Assembly (NCBI GenBank): GCA_945869365.1
Contig: CAMBOW010000001.1
Span: 1 to 58,564, forward strand
Reading direction: 5' to 3'
DNA length: 58,564 nucleotides
From: Flavobacterium psychrophilum
GTDB lineage: Bacteria; Bacteroidota; Bacteroidia; Flavobacteriales; Flavobacteriaceae
This document shows, piece by piece, positions 24,254-33,727 of the stretch. The translations under genes were made by a program, and so were the position numbers. Position 1 is the first letter of the stretch; each line of letters opens with the position of its first letter. The notes under the pieces are model-generated. The model was not told the DNA's origin. It searched no databases and was given only the letters and a program-made list of their open reading frames with translations.

Positions 24254-27200
24254 ATGAAAAAACTACTACTCATTTTCGCTTTAAGTCTTGCCTCACTTTC
24301 ATTTGGTCAAGCCATTTCTGTAAACACATCAACCTACACAGTTCCCCAACTGGTGAATGCAGTTTTGATTAACTCGCCTTGTGTGGCCGCCAGTAACATT
24401 ACTTGGAAAACCGGAACACAGGCAAATTCAACCAACGGAATTGGATTTTTTCAAAACACCAATCCTAACTTCCCAATGAATTCGGGTGTAATTTTAAGTA
24501 CTGGTGATGTTGCGCATGCTGCTGGACCTAACACAGCAATGCTAAATGACGGAACAACCAACTGGACTGGAGATGCCGCTTTAGAAAACACCTTGGCTCA
24601 AGCAGGAATTCCAATGAATTCTACCAATGCTACTGCCTTAGAATTCGATTTCACCCCTATTGCCCCAAACTTTAGTTTTGATTTCCTTTTTGCCTCAGAA
24701 GAATACGGAAATTTTCAGTGCCAATTTTCAGATGCCTTTGCCTTTTTATTGACAAACACATTAACAGGAGAAACTGTAAACCTAGCCGTTGTTCCTGGAA
24801 CTAACCTACCTATTTCTGTAGTTACGATTCGTGACTTCTTGTACAACTCTTCTTGCCCCTCACAAAATGCAGCCTACTTTGGAACCTACAACGGAGGATC
24901 GGCTGCAGCCCAATCGGCTACAAACTTTAATGGCCAAACCAAATTATTGAATGCTTCAGCTGTATTAATCCCAAACACGCCCTACCACATTAAATTGGTT
25001 ATTGCTGACCGTGGCGATTTTGGATCGGATTCGGCCATCTTCATTGCATCTGATAGTTTCAGTATTGGACAAGACGTTTTGGGCGCCAACCAAACTACTT
25101 CCAGCCAAACAGCATTGTGTTTTGGAACTACAACTGTTTTGGATTCGCACTTAGATCCTGCCTTGTATACCTTTTCTTGGAAAAAAGATGGCGTGGCTAT
25201 TGCTGGTGCTTCTGGCCCAACATTACTCGTTACACAAGCTGGCGAATACAGCATTACCTACATCAAACCAATGGCGGGTTGTTTGCCTGAAACAGATAAT
25301 GTAACGGTAGAATACTACACAGAATTTAGCTTTCCATTGCCAAAAAACTTGTACTTGTGCGAAACTGATGCCACTACATACTCTTTCGATTTATCAAAAA
25401 ACACGGCGGTGGTAACTGCTCAACTTGATCCAGCTATTGACCCAACTACGGTTGTGGCCTACTATAACTCGCAAGCCGATGCCAATACACAAACCAATGC
25501 ATTGCCCTTACAATTTAACACTGTTCCTGGAGCAACCATTTATGTAAGAGTAAACAACATTGAAACCAACTGTTATGCTGTAAATACATTTCAATTGCTC
25601 ACTGCACCAGCTCCTTTTGTAGATGCTGCGCCAGCAATGGTTAAGTGTGCACAATCGATTACCCAAAACAATAATATTTTTTCATTCTCTGCACAAAATG
25701 CTGCAATTTTGGGCACTCAATCAACAAGTTTGAACATAATTAGTTATCACATTTCTCAAGCTGATGCCGATGCCGGAATAAATGCATTGCCAACAAATGG
25801 CTATAACGCGACAAACAATACTGTAATTTACTTTCGTATTCAAAATATTTCTGATATGGGTTGTTACATCACCGGTAGTTTTACCATCACGGTAAATCCA
25901 CTACCAGCAATTGATGTGTTGCCTAATGTATTGGTTTGCTCAAGCTATACCTTGCCTGTATTGACTAACGGTAGCTATTTTTCTAATATCTCTGGATCGT
26001 TGACGCCTTTAGCCGTTGGAACTGTGATAACAGAAACTCAAACCGTTTATATCTTTAATCAACCTGACGGACCAACCGGTTGTAAAGCTGGAACTAGTTT
26101 TAAAGTAACCGTAATTGACCCCAACACCATTACTCCTGCTAGCGGAACTTTTTGCGGAAACTTCACCTTGCCAACCTTGAGCTACGGAAACTACTATACC
26201 GAAACATTGGGTGGTGGAACTCGACTAAATGCTGGCGCGGTGCTTACTACTTCACAAACCATTCACTTGTTTTACCAATCGTTGGTTGCCCCATTTTGTC
26301 AAATCAGCACCAACTTTACAGTAACTATCGTACCAAAACCAGAAGTACCAACTTTACCCAATGTATTTGATTGTATTTCTTATACGTTACCTGCCTTGAC
26401 TGGCGGAAACTACTACACCGAAGTAAACGGAGGTGGAACGCAACTGGCTGCAGGGACAGTAATTACACAAACCCAAACGATCTACATCTATGCTACAACA
26501 GGCGAGCCAAACAACTGTGTGTCTCAAACCTTGTTTAAAGTATTTATCGGATTTACTGCGCCTGCCAATGTATTGCAATGCAACCCGTATACACTTCCTA
26601 CATTACCTATCGGATTGTATTATACTGGACCAAACGGAACTGGTACTGAATTGCCTGCAGGAACTGTAATCTCGACTCCACGTCGTGTGTACATTCACAT
26701 CCCTACAGCTGGAAATGCGGCATGTATTCAAAACTTAAGCTTTAGTGTAATTGTTTCTCAACCGGTAATAGATCAGTTGGAAGACGTAGCTGTATGCGAA
26801 AGCTATACCTTACCTACCTTGACTAGTGGTGCCTATTATTCAGGCGTAGCCGGAACAGGAACTCGTTATTATGCTGGAGATGTAATTACAAGCAATAAAA
26901 CGCTTTACATCTTTAAACGTTCGTCACCTACTTGTTACAACCAAGACAGTTTTACTGTGACCATTGCACCAAAACCCTTGATTGATTCTAGATCAGACAT
27001 CGATATTTGTAACAGCTATACCTTGACTTCTCTAACAAACGGAAATTACTATACTGGTCCAAACGGAACTGGTACTCAATTGGCTGCTGGAACAGTAATT
27101 ACACAAACGCAAACCATTTACATCTTTGCTACTACCGCTACTGAGCCTTTTTGTACTATTGAAAACAGCTTTACCATCACGATTTTCTCGATCACAGCTG

Positions 27201-28870
27201 ATGCACCTGCCAATGTAACCAACTGTGATTCGTATACCTTACCCGCCTTAACCAACGGAAATTACTATACTGGACCAAACGGACCACACAACCCAAGCAA
27301 TACCCAATTGCAAGCGGGTGATGTGTTGACAGCTACCGCTACTTTGTATGTATTCATCGAATCGGGTACACGCACCAACTGTACTGACGAAAACGCTTTT
27401 ACAGTAACCGTAAACCCTACTCCAGTAGTTGCGCCAAAAGCCGACGAAAAAGTATGTAACGCCTATATTTTACCAGCCTTGGCTGTTGGAAATTATTTCT
27501 CAGGACCAAACGGAACGGGTACAGCTTACCAAGCGGGTGATGCAATCACCGCTTCTCAAACGGTTTACATCTATGCGCAAACCAATTCGGTGCCTAATTG
27601 TACAGACGAAAAAGAATTTCACGTGTATGTATTCAATGTAGATGAGTTGCCTAATGTAACCACCTGTGAAACTTTTGTATTGCCTGTATTGACTGTTGGA
27701 AACTACTACACGGGACCAAACGGATCAGGTATTAGAATGTACCCAGGACATACCTTATCACACACACAAACCGTGTATATCTATGCACAATCGCCTTACT
27801 TGACTTCGGCTTGTTATGATCAAAGTTCATTTGTGGTAACCATCATTGACACGCCAGTTGCTTACCCAGTAAGTGCGGCACAAACCACTGTGTGTGATGC
27901 CGATGCAATCAACGACGGATATACCCAATTTGACTTGACAACTTTGAATGCCAGCATCCTTGGGTCACAAATTGGCGAAGAATTCATGGTTACTTATTAT
28001 GCTTCAGCCAACGATGCTGCTGCTGGAATCAACGCAATCACCTCAACCGATTTGCATACTGTTTATGTAAAAGTGATCAACAACTTGACCACGACTTGTT
28101 ACGACATCAAAGCGATTAACATTACCGTAAACAAAGCGCCCGAATCATTCGCTATCAACGGAACAGTTTGTTACGACAGCAACACCAATACCTTATTAAG
28201 TGCCTATACCATCACTTCTAGTTTAAATCCTGCTACTCATACTTTTGAGTGGTACAACGAAGCCGGTGACGTAGTAGGAACTCAAGGAAATTATGTAGTT
28301 GAAACGCCTGGTGACTATACCCTAGTAGTAAAAAGTACGGTTACGGGCTGTTTTTCTCAACCTAAAGTAATCAGCGTAACGCCTTCAATGCCTGCTGTAA
28401 TTAGCTACGAAATGAGCGATGCGTTTGATGCCAACCAAGTAATTACGGTAACTGCCGTTGGTGTGGGTGGCGATTACGAATACCAATTAGACAATGGATC
28501 TTTCCAAGACAGCAATGTGTTTGAAAACGTATCTTCGGGTACACACATCATCACGGTGCGCGATAAAAATGGTTGTGGACAGACTTATTCTGAAGCCTTA
28601 TTGGTAAACTATCCTAAATTCTTTACACCTAACGGTGACGGATTTAACGATACTTGGAACATCATCGACTTGCAAGCCCAAACTACTGCTTTGATTCACA
28701 TCTTTGACCGCTACGGAAGATTATTGAAAGACATTACCCCAAATGGAACAGGATGGGACGGAAGCTTTGGCGGAGAAAATTTGCCTTCAGATGATTATTG
28801 GTTCACCATCACCTATACCGAAGATGGTATTAACAAAGTATTCAAAGCGCACTTTAGCTTAAAACGATAA
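24254..28870 (+). CDS. Large secreted repeat protein: choice-of-anchor L domain, nine repeats, T9SS type B sorting domain
   Basis: This 1538-residue protein has a signal peptide (to about FGQ, residue 19), a choice-of-anchor L domain (about 20-275, with FLFASEEYGNFQCQFSDAF split around 145-165 and IADRGDFGSDSAIFIAS), Ig/PKD-like modules, then nine repeats of about 70 residues (about 552-1200). Each repeat has a Cys-x-x-(Y/F) start, LPxLxxGNYYTG, an AGTVIT-like turn, QTVYIYA and a second Cys near a closing FTVTI strand. More Ig-like modules follow. The end (about 1452-1538) is the gliding motility-associated type B sorting domain: FFTPNGDGFNDTWNI, FDRYGRLL, GWDGSFGGENLPSDDYWF and HFSLKR. It is probably a cell-surface or secreted adhesin. 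Confidence 0.88.
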   Translation: MKKLLLIFALSLASLSFGQAISVNTSTYTVPQLVNAVLINSPCVAASNITWKTGTQANSTNGIGFFQNTNPNFPMNSGVILSTGDVAHAAGPNTAMLNDGTTNWTGDAALENTLAQAGIPMNSTNATALEFDFTPIAPNFSFDFLFASEEYGNFQCQFSDAFAFLLTNTLTGETVNLAVVPGTNLPISVVTIRDFLYNSSCPSQNAAYFGTYNGGSAAAQSATNFNGQTKLLNASAVLIPNTPYHIKLVIADRGDFGSDSAIFIASDSFSIGQDVLGANQTTSSQTALCFGTTTVLDSHLDPALYTFSWKKDGVAIAGASGPTLLVTQAGEYSITYIKPMAGCLPETDNVTVEYYTEFSFPLPKNLYLCETDATTYSFDLSKNTAVVTAQLDPAIDPTTVVAYYNSQADANTQTNALPLQFNTVPGATIYVRVNNIETNCYAVNTFQLLTAPAPFVDAAPAMVKCAQSITQNNNIFSFSAQNAAILGTQSTSLNIISYHISQADADAGINALPTNGYNATNNTVIYFRIQNISDMGCYITGSFTITVNPLPAIDVLPNVLVCSSYTLPVLTNGSYFSNISGSLTPLAVGTVITETQTVYIFNQPDGPTGCKAGTSFKVTVIDPNTITPASGTFCGNFTLPTLSYGNYYTETLGGGTRLNAGAVLTTSQTIHLFYQSLVAPFCQISTNFTVTIVPKPEVPTLPNVFDCISYTLPALTGGNYYTEVNGGGTQLAAGTVITQTQTIYIYATTGEPNNCVSQTLFKVFIGFTAPANVLQCNPYTLPTLPIGLYYTGPNGTGTELPAGTVISTPRRVYIHIPTAGNAACIQNLSFSVIVSQPVIDQLEDVAVCESYTLPTLTSGAYYSGVAGTGTRYYAGDVITSNKTLYIFKRSSPTCYNQDSFTVTIAPKPLIDSRSDIDICNSYTLTSLTNGNYYTGPNGTGTQLAAGTVITQTQTIYIFATTATEPFCTIENSFTITIFSITADAPANVTNCDSYTLPALTNGNYYTGPNGPHNPSNTQLQAGDVLTATATLYVFIESGTRTNCTDENAFTVTVNPTPVVAPKADEKVCNAYILPALAVGNYFSGPNGTGTAYQAGDAITASQTVYIYAQTNSVPNCTDEKEFHVYVFNVDELPNVTTCETFVLPVLTVGNYYTGPNGSGIRMYPGHTLSHTQTVYIYAQSPYLTSACYDQSSFVVTIIDTPVAYPVSAAQTTVCDADAINDGYTQFDLTTLNASILGSQIGEEFMVTYYASANDAAAGINAITSTDLHTVYVKVINNLTTTCYDIKAINITVNKAPESFAINGTVCYDSNTNTLLSAYTITSSLNPATHTFEWYNEAGDVVGTQGNYVVETPGDYTLVVKSTVTGCFSQPKVISVTPSMPAVISYEMSDAFDANQVITVTAVGVGGDYEYQLDNGSFQDSNVFENVSSGTHIITVRDKNGCGQTYSEALLVNYPKFFTPNGDGFNDTWNIIDLQAQTTALIHIFDRYGRLLKDITPNGTGWDGSFGGENLPSDDYWFTITYTEDGINKVFKAHFSLKR

Positions 28871-28937
28871 ATAGTAGTTACTTTTTTTGACAATTGAGTA
28901 GTTTTTTTTGACAAGCAATTTTAATTAATTGGCATAG

Positions 28938-28961
28938 AACCGGGTGGAGACCCGGTTTTTA
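28938..28961 (+). terminator. Rho-independent terminator after the large T9SS gene
   Basis: AACCGGG (28938-28944) pairs with CCCGGTT (28951-28957) around a 6-base loop, followed by TTTT. It lies between the T9SS gene and the convergent fabH-like gene. Confidence 0.85.
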
Positions 28962-28974
28962 TTCTTTTATATGC

Positions 28975-29985
28975 TTACCAACGAATCACTACACTACCCC
29001 AGGTAAATCCGCTACCAAACGCGGCCAATACTACCAAATCTCCCGACTTAATTTTGCCTTGTTCCCAGGCTTCGGTGAGTGCAATGGGAATAGAAGCCGC
29101 AGTAGTGTTTCCGTATTTTTGAATGTTATTAAATACCTGCTCGTCGGCGAGTTTGAATTTTTGTTGGATAAACTGTGAAATGCGCAAATTGGCTTGGTGC
29201 GGAATGAGCATATCAATATCCGAAACCTGTAAATCATTGGCTTGCAGTCCTTCCTGGATCACTTCGGCAAAACGAACCACTGCATTTTTAAACACATATT
29301 GGCCATTCATGTAGGGCAAATAACTTTCGTCATTGGGGTCATTATCGGCCACAATATCCGAAACCCAGCGGCCTCCCATACCGGGTGCCTTGAGACACAA
29401 TTCTTCGGCGTGAATACCTTCAGCATGCAAATGCGTGGATAAAATACCGGCTGTAGAACCTTCCTCAGCTCTACTAATTACGGCCGCTCCTGCCCCATCG
29501 CCAAAAATAACGGATACATTTCGACCGCGATCGGTCATGTCTAGTCCACCCGAGTGCACCTCAGAACCAATAACCAAAATGTGTTTATACATCCCCGTTT
29601 TAATGTACTGATCGGCGATTGAAACCGCATAGACAAAGCCCGAACATTGGTTGCGAATATCAAGCGCGCCTACTGTGCGCATGCCCAAATCGCGTTGCAC
29701 CAATACGCCTGGTCCTGGAAAATAATAATCAGGACTCAACGTAGCAAAAATTACAAAATCGATGTCTTGAGGAGTGAGTTTTGCGCGTTCAATGGCTTGC
29801 TTGGCTGCTTTCACGCCCATGCTAGTGGTGGTGTCTTCGCCTTTTATAATATGACGGCGCTCTTGAATTCCGGTGCGCTCTTGGATCCAGGCATCCGAGG
29901 TAGTGAGCACCTTGGCTAAGTCATCATTGGTGACCACTTGGGATGGAACATAGAAGCCCAAGCCCGAAAATACTGAACGATACAT
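28975..29985 (-). CDS. fabH: Beta-ketoacyl-ACP synthase III
   Basis: This 336-residue thiolase-fold enzyme condenses an acyl-CoA primer with malonyl-ACP to begin fatty acid synthesis. The catalytic triad is visible: Cys114 in RNQCSGFVYA, His in PHQANLRIS (near 255) and Asn in KYGNTTAASIP (near 288). GDGAGAAV (near 177) and the C-terminal GSGFTWGSVVI are family hallmarks. Its own promoter and isolation from other fab genes leave open a role as a second, specialised KAS III, for example for branched or secondary metabolite primers. Confidence 0.93.
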   Translation of the reverse strand: MYRSVFSGLGFYVPSQVVTNDDLAKVLTTSDAWIQERTGIQERRHIIKGEDTTTSMGVKAAKQAIERAKLTPQDIDFVIFATLSPDYYFPGPGVLVQRDLGMRTVGALDIRNQCSGFVYAVSIADQYIKTGMYKHILVIGSEVHSGGLDMTDRGRNVSVIFGDGAGAAVISRAEEGSTAGILSTHLHAEGIHAEELCLKAPGMGGRWVSDIVADNDPNDESYLPYMNGQYVFKNAVVRFAEVIQEGLQANDLQVSDIDMLIPHQANLRISQFIQQKFKLADEQVFNNIQKYGNTTAASIPIALTEAWEQGKIKSGDLVVLAAFGSGFTWGSVVIRW

Positions 29986-30010
29986 ACAAAGTAGATTTAA
30001 AATTGTCTTT

Positions 30011-30045
30011 CAAATTTACGCAATAAATGGTTTGCCTATTGCAAA
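30011..30045 (-). promoter_or_regulatory. Candidate promoter for the fabH-like gene
   Basis: On the minus strand a TTTG (30042-30045) and a TAAATTTG (30011-30018) are separated by 23 bases, placing the transcription start about 20 bases before the ATG at 29985. The -33 element overlaps the stop of the upstream gene. Confidence 0.48.
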
Positions 30046-30046
30046 A

Positions 30047-31321
30047 TTATTTGACAACTTTCATCGTTTGTCTGCCAGTATTGGCGTGCAAATTCACATA
30101 ATATATACCGGCCGCATAGGGAAAGTCAAATTGGTATTTTTGCGTCGATTTTTCCGCAATGTCGGCTTTGACCAACAATTTAATCCGGCGACCACTGGCA
30201 TCATACAATTCCAAACGCAGGTGATCGGCTTCGGAAAATTGAATTTCAATCGTGAGTTTATCTTGAATTGGATTTGGAAAAATGTTGGCCTTTAGCTTTT
30301 CGCGTGGGGACTCTATAAAAGTGCCTAAACCTAAACCTTGTTCGCTAAATTTATAAATAGTTGATCCAGAAGCATAAGCCAACTGATCACTCAAGATTAC
30401 AATTCGATTCAAGTTGCTACCTACTGTATTTTCTATCCACGTATCTCCTCCGTCAAAAGTTTCGAGTATAGACGAACTGTGTCCGCCCATCCACCCGTGC
30501 AGTTCAGTCATGAATCCCACCGCTTGAATGTCGGTGTCGGGCACTGGTTTACTCGTCCAAGTGAGTCCGTTATCGGTTGATTTGATTAATTGGCCTGTGT
30601 TGGGGAAAACAGACTCAACCGAGCCAAAAATCACAGAAGGATTGCTAGCCAAACGCTGCAACTTCCAGACGTATTCTCCTTCAACTGGAGTAGTATATAA
30701 GGTGGTCCAAGTTAGTCCGCCGTCGGTAGTTTGAAGCACCACTCCCCCATTTTCATTAGATCCAGAGGCCAAGCCATTGTTTTCATCTCTAAATAATACC
30801 TCAACCAAGGCTGTAGCGTGGGCAGACATGTCCATATATTGCCACGTTTCCCCGCTGTCGGTCGACTTGATGATAAATGCAGGTGAAAAATAAGCCCCAC
30901 AACCATAAATAGTTGAGGTGCCTACCGCATCTAAACCGCAAATGGCTTGTGGATTGGGCGTTATCATAACCGGGTTCCAAGTGGTTCCGCCGTCGGTTGT
31001 TTTTAAGAATATTCCACTCAAGGTACCCACAAATCCTACATTTTCATTCAGAAACTCCACATTTCTAAAGTAGGTGTTTATCGGAAGCTGCGGTGTTGAT
31101 TCAGCCAATTGAGTAATCCAGGTTTGTCCACCATCGGTTGTTTTGTATATCGCGGCATAGTAACCATTGGCTGCCCATCCCAGGTTTTCGTTCAAAAAAA
31201 ACACATCATCAAAGCGTTGGTTGTTGATGTTGTCGCCAAGTGATGTGAGCGGCGCCCATTGCAATTGAGCAAACGCGCTAAAACTTTGAAATACAAGAAG
31301 GAAACTGACAATCTTTTTCAT
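30047..31321 (-). CDS. Secreted YCF48/BNR-repeat beta-propeller protein with T9SS sorting domain
   Basis: This 424-residue protein has a signal peptide (to about AFAQ, residue 18) and at least six BNR-type motifs: TTDGGQTW, TTDGGTTW, STDSGETW, TTDGGLTW, STDNGLTW and TFDGGDTW. These mark blades of a YCF48/sialidase-like beta-propeller (about 20-330). The tail (about 345-424: NIFPNPIQDKLTI, LYDASGRRI, AAGIYYVNLHA) is a type A T9SS sorting domain. Propellers of this kind bind glycans or proteins; no catalytic residues can be assigned. It is a single gene. Confidence 0.85.
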   Translation of the reverse strand: MKKIVSFLLVFQSFSAFAQLQWAPLTSLGDNINNQRFDDVFFLNENLGWAANGYYAAIYKTTDGGQTWITQLAESTPQLPINTYFRNVEFLNENVGFVGTLSGIFLKTTDGGTTWNPVMITPNPQAICGLDAVGTSTIYGCGAYFSPAFIIKSTDSGETWQYMDMSAHATALVEVLFRDENNGLASGSNENGGVVLQTTDGGLTWTTLYTTPVEGEYVWKLQRLASNPSVIFGSVESVFPNTGQLIKSTDNGLTWTSKPVPDTDIQAVGFMTELHGWMGGHSSSILETFDGGDTWIENTVGSNLNRIVILSDQLAYASGSTIYKFSEQGLGLGTFIESPREKLKANIFPNPIQDKLTIEIQFSEADHLRLELYDASGRRIKLLVKADIAEKSTQKYQFDFPYAAGIYYVNLHANTGRQTMKVVK

Positions 31322-31368
31322 ATTGAGGAAATATATGTGTTACTTTTTTTGAAGGTTAAATGTACAGC

Positions 31369-32319
31369 TTATGCTCCATTGCACAAAGTCAAATTGAGTT
31401 GAAGTCCATTTGCCAATGCTTCTGTATGTGTAAAGAATACGTTAATCTCATTGCAACGGCTTTCAATCAAATAGTGCGTGCCCTGAAAATAATGTGCCAT
31501 TACTTCTACTGCAATTGGTCCATCTTGTTCAACACGAAGTTGCTGCGGGTATATTAATCGCAAATCGGTATTGTCCGCTGCCTCAAACCAACTGCTTGGT
31601 AGCGCGTTCACCTCACCAAATAAGGAAGCCGTGTAAAAATCAAGAGGGTTATTGAATAAATGAGAGGGTGTGTCATACGCTACCTTTTGGCCGTCTTTGA
31701 GCACCAAAACTTCATCGGCAAAACCCAAAATATCCTGCACGTCGTGGGTGGCAAACACACAACTGATGCCTTGTGCTTTGAGGTAGGCAAACAACTTGCG
31801 TCGCAAACTATTTTTTCTGAAATTGTCAATGTGACTAAACGGCTCGTCGAGCAACAACAGCTCCGGTTCTATGGCCAAAACTTTGGCCAAGGCCACGCGT
31901 TGCATTTCTCCGCCACTCAAATTTTTAACTTTTTCATTGGCAAATTCAGCCATTTCGACTGTTTCCAATAAGGCAGCAATTCGTGCGTTTTTATTCGCTT
32001 TTTGGGTATTAGATATAAACGAACCCACATTTTCGGCAACGGTAGTATACGGCATCAGATCAAAATCTTGGGCCAAAAACTTCATGTAGGACATGCCTGG
32101 TATCAGGTGAAACTTTGGACCCAATACTTCCTGATTCTGCCAAAAAATTTGTCCAGAATCTAAATCATGTAAGCCATAAATGAGGCGCAACAAGGTGCTT
32201 TTGCCACAACCGCTTTCGCCAATTACAGCTAGGTTTTGGCCTTTTTCTACAGAAAAAGAAAGCTGTTGCAAAGTGGGTTTTTGCAGGTAAGAAAAAAACA
32301 ACTGGTTTACGTGTAGCAT
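31369..32319 (-). CDS. Stand-alone ABC transporter ATP-binding protein with TOBE-like tail
   Basis: This 316-residue cytoplasmic ATPase has Walker A GESGCGKST (34-42), the signature LSGGEMQRVALAKVLA (about 138-153), Walker B LLLLDEPF (about 158-165) and the switch histidine in FATHDV. The region after about 225 (LRLIYPQQLRV, VEVMAHYFQGTHYLIES) resembles the TOBE/MOP-like tail of importers of the MalK/PotA/FbpC group. No permease or binding-protein gene is adjacent, so the partner must be encoded elsewhere and the substrate cannot be named. Confidence 0.85.
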   Translation of the reverse strand: MLHVNQLFFSYLQKPTLQQLSFSVEKGQNLAVIGESGCGKSTLLRLIYGLHDLDSGQIFWQNQEVLGPKFHLIPGMSYMKFLAQDFDLMPYTTVAENVGSFISNTQKANKNARIAALLETVEMAEFANEKVKNLSGGEMQRVALAKVLAIEPELLLLDEPFSHIDNFRKNSLRRKLFAYLKAQGISCVFATHDVQDILGFADEVLVLKDGQKVAYDTPSHLFNNPLDFYTASLFGEVNALPSSWFEAADNTDLRLIYPQQLRVEQDGPIAVEVMAHYFQGTHYLIESRCNEINVFFTHTEALANGLQLNLTLCNGA

Positions 32320-32336
32320 GGGTAGATTCTGAAAAA

Positions 32337-32344
32337 CAAACTTA
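32337..32344 (-). promoter_or_regulatory. Candidate -7 box (TAAGTTTG on minus strand) for the ABC ATPase gene
   Basis: The minus strand carries TAAGTTTG, matching TAnnTTTG, 17 bases before the ABC gene ATG. No convincing -33 element was found. Confidence 0.38.
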
Positions 32345-32410
32345 CAAACTTTACTAAAACCTACGCCCGAACCATTCGTTTATATCCATTAAACATAAAA
32401 ATACAAATAC

Positions 32411-33724
32411 TTAGGTGTGCTTGTATTTTTCAAAGGCCTTGGTGTCAATGCGCGCGCGCAGGTCGTGGAGTAAATTATACAAGCCAAAAAAGGTGCGGTT
32501 GATGTATAAAAAATGCTTGGAACCGCGATTGCCATTCATCTTACGCAGCTGCGGATCTTTGGCAAACTCCTCCCCCATTTTGGCGATTTTTCCGAAGAAA
32601 TCGTCGTCCGAAAAATCAAAGGTATCTGCGTGAATCGGCTTGGTGAATAGGCAAAGCAACTCGTAAAAAAGAGCCGTAAAATAGGTAATCTCAGCGGGGC
32701 TGTCGTCCAGTCGCAAAATTTCTAGTTCATACAATTTTTCTGTAAACAAGTTAGGGTTTGAAATTACTTCGGGTTTGGCCAGTTCAAAATAAGGCACATA
32801 AAAGGATTCGGGAATTTGTTTGATACAACCAAAATCAATGGCGATGAGCTTTTCATCTTGATCGACAAGAAAATTACCCGGATGCGGATCGGCATGTACT
32901 TGTTTCAGATAATGAATTTGATACATGTAAAAATCCCACAAGGCCTGCCCTATTTTATCGGCTGTTGCTCGAGATTTATTTTGGACTACAAATTCAGTAA
33001 GATGTAGACCATCAATCCATTCCATAGTTAATATTCGAGCCGAGGAATAGCTGGGGTAATACTTGGGAAAACGCAAATTTTCGAGCTGAATGCAGAATTC
33101 AGAAATGGCTAAACTTTGTTTTAGCTCTAGGGTATAATCGGTTTCTTCTAGCAGTTTATTTTCTACTTCCTGAAAATACTTGTCTGAATCTTTTCCCTTA
33201 ATGTTAAACATGCGCAAGGCAATGGGCTTTACCATCGCCAAATCGGAGCTGATGCTTTTGGCCACGCCTGGGTATTGAATTTTTACCGCAAAAACGGCTG
33301 ACCCTTTGGTGGCTTGGTGCACCTGACCAATACTAGCGGCATGTAAGGCATCTGGCGTGAAGGTATCGTAGATTTCTTCGGGGAATTTGCCCAAGTATTT
33401 TTTAAAGGTTTTACGCACTAAAGGCGCTGATAAAGGCGGAACCGAAAACTGCGACAACGAAAATTTATCCACGAAGGCTTGTGGCATGATGCTTTTGTCC
33501 ATGCTCAACATCTGCGCCACTTTGAGGGCGCTGCCTTTCAGGTTTTTTAGTCCGTCATAGATATCCTCGGCGTTATTTTCGTTTAATTTATCGCGATTGA
33601 GCGAGGGATTGACTATTTTTTCTCCGTAATAGGCCATGTAATTTCCCCCCACTTTAAACCCAGTTTTCACTAATTGTCCGGCTCGTTCTATTTTTGAAGT
33701 CGGAATTTTATCGAGTGTTTTCAT
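32411..33724 (-). CDS. ABC1/AarF (UbiB-type) atypical kinase family protein
   Basis: This 437-residue protein matches the ABC1 family of atypical kinases. The family-defining KxGQ-like region reads NLKGSALKVAQMLSMDKSIMPQAF (split around 62-85), then AASIGQVHQA (about 128-137), VAVKIQYPGV-like VFAVKIQYPGV (about 143-153), LKQVHADPHPGNFLV (about 272-286) and IAIDFGCIKQI (about 293-303). In other bacteria UbiB supports quinone synthesis or lipid trafficking. It starts 4 bases after the TetR-like gene, so the pair is one unit and the kinase may be under that regulator. Confidence 0.88.
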   Translation of the reverse strand: MKTLDKIPTSKIERAGQLVKTGFKVGGNYMAYYGEKIVNPSLNRDKLNENNAEDIYDGLKNLKGSALKVAQMLSMDKSIMPQAFVDKFSLSQFSVPPLSAPLVRKTFKKYLGKFPEEIYDTFTPDALHAASIGQVHQATKGSAVFAVKIQYPGVAKSISSDLAMVKPIALRMFNIKGKDSDKYFQEVENKLLEETDYTLELKQSLAISEFCIQLENLRFPKYYPSYSSARILTMEWIDGLHLTEFVVQNKSRATADKIGQALWDFYMYQIHYLKQVHADPHPGNFLVDQDEKLIAIDFGCIKQIPESFYVPYFELAKPEVISNPNLFTEKLYELEILRLDDSPAEITYFTALFYELLCLFTKPIHADTFDFSDDDFFGKIAKMGEEFAKDPQLRKMNGNRGSKHFLYINRTFFGLYNLLHDLRARIDTKAFEKYKHT

Positions 33725-33727
33725 GGA

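Noticed and set aside
25909..27850. CRISPR-like periodic repeats
   Set aside because: The periodicity of about 210 bases is in frame and encodes protein repeats with variable third positions; there are no short identical repeats with unique spacers.
28873..28915. Two copies of a GTAGTT-then-TTTTTTTGACA string after the large T9SS gene
   Set aside because: The copies are short and dominated by T-runs; chance or slippage explains them, and no hairpin is formed.
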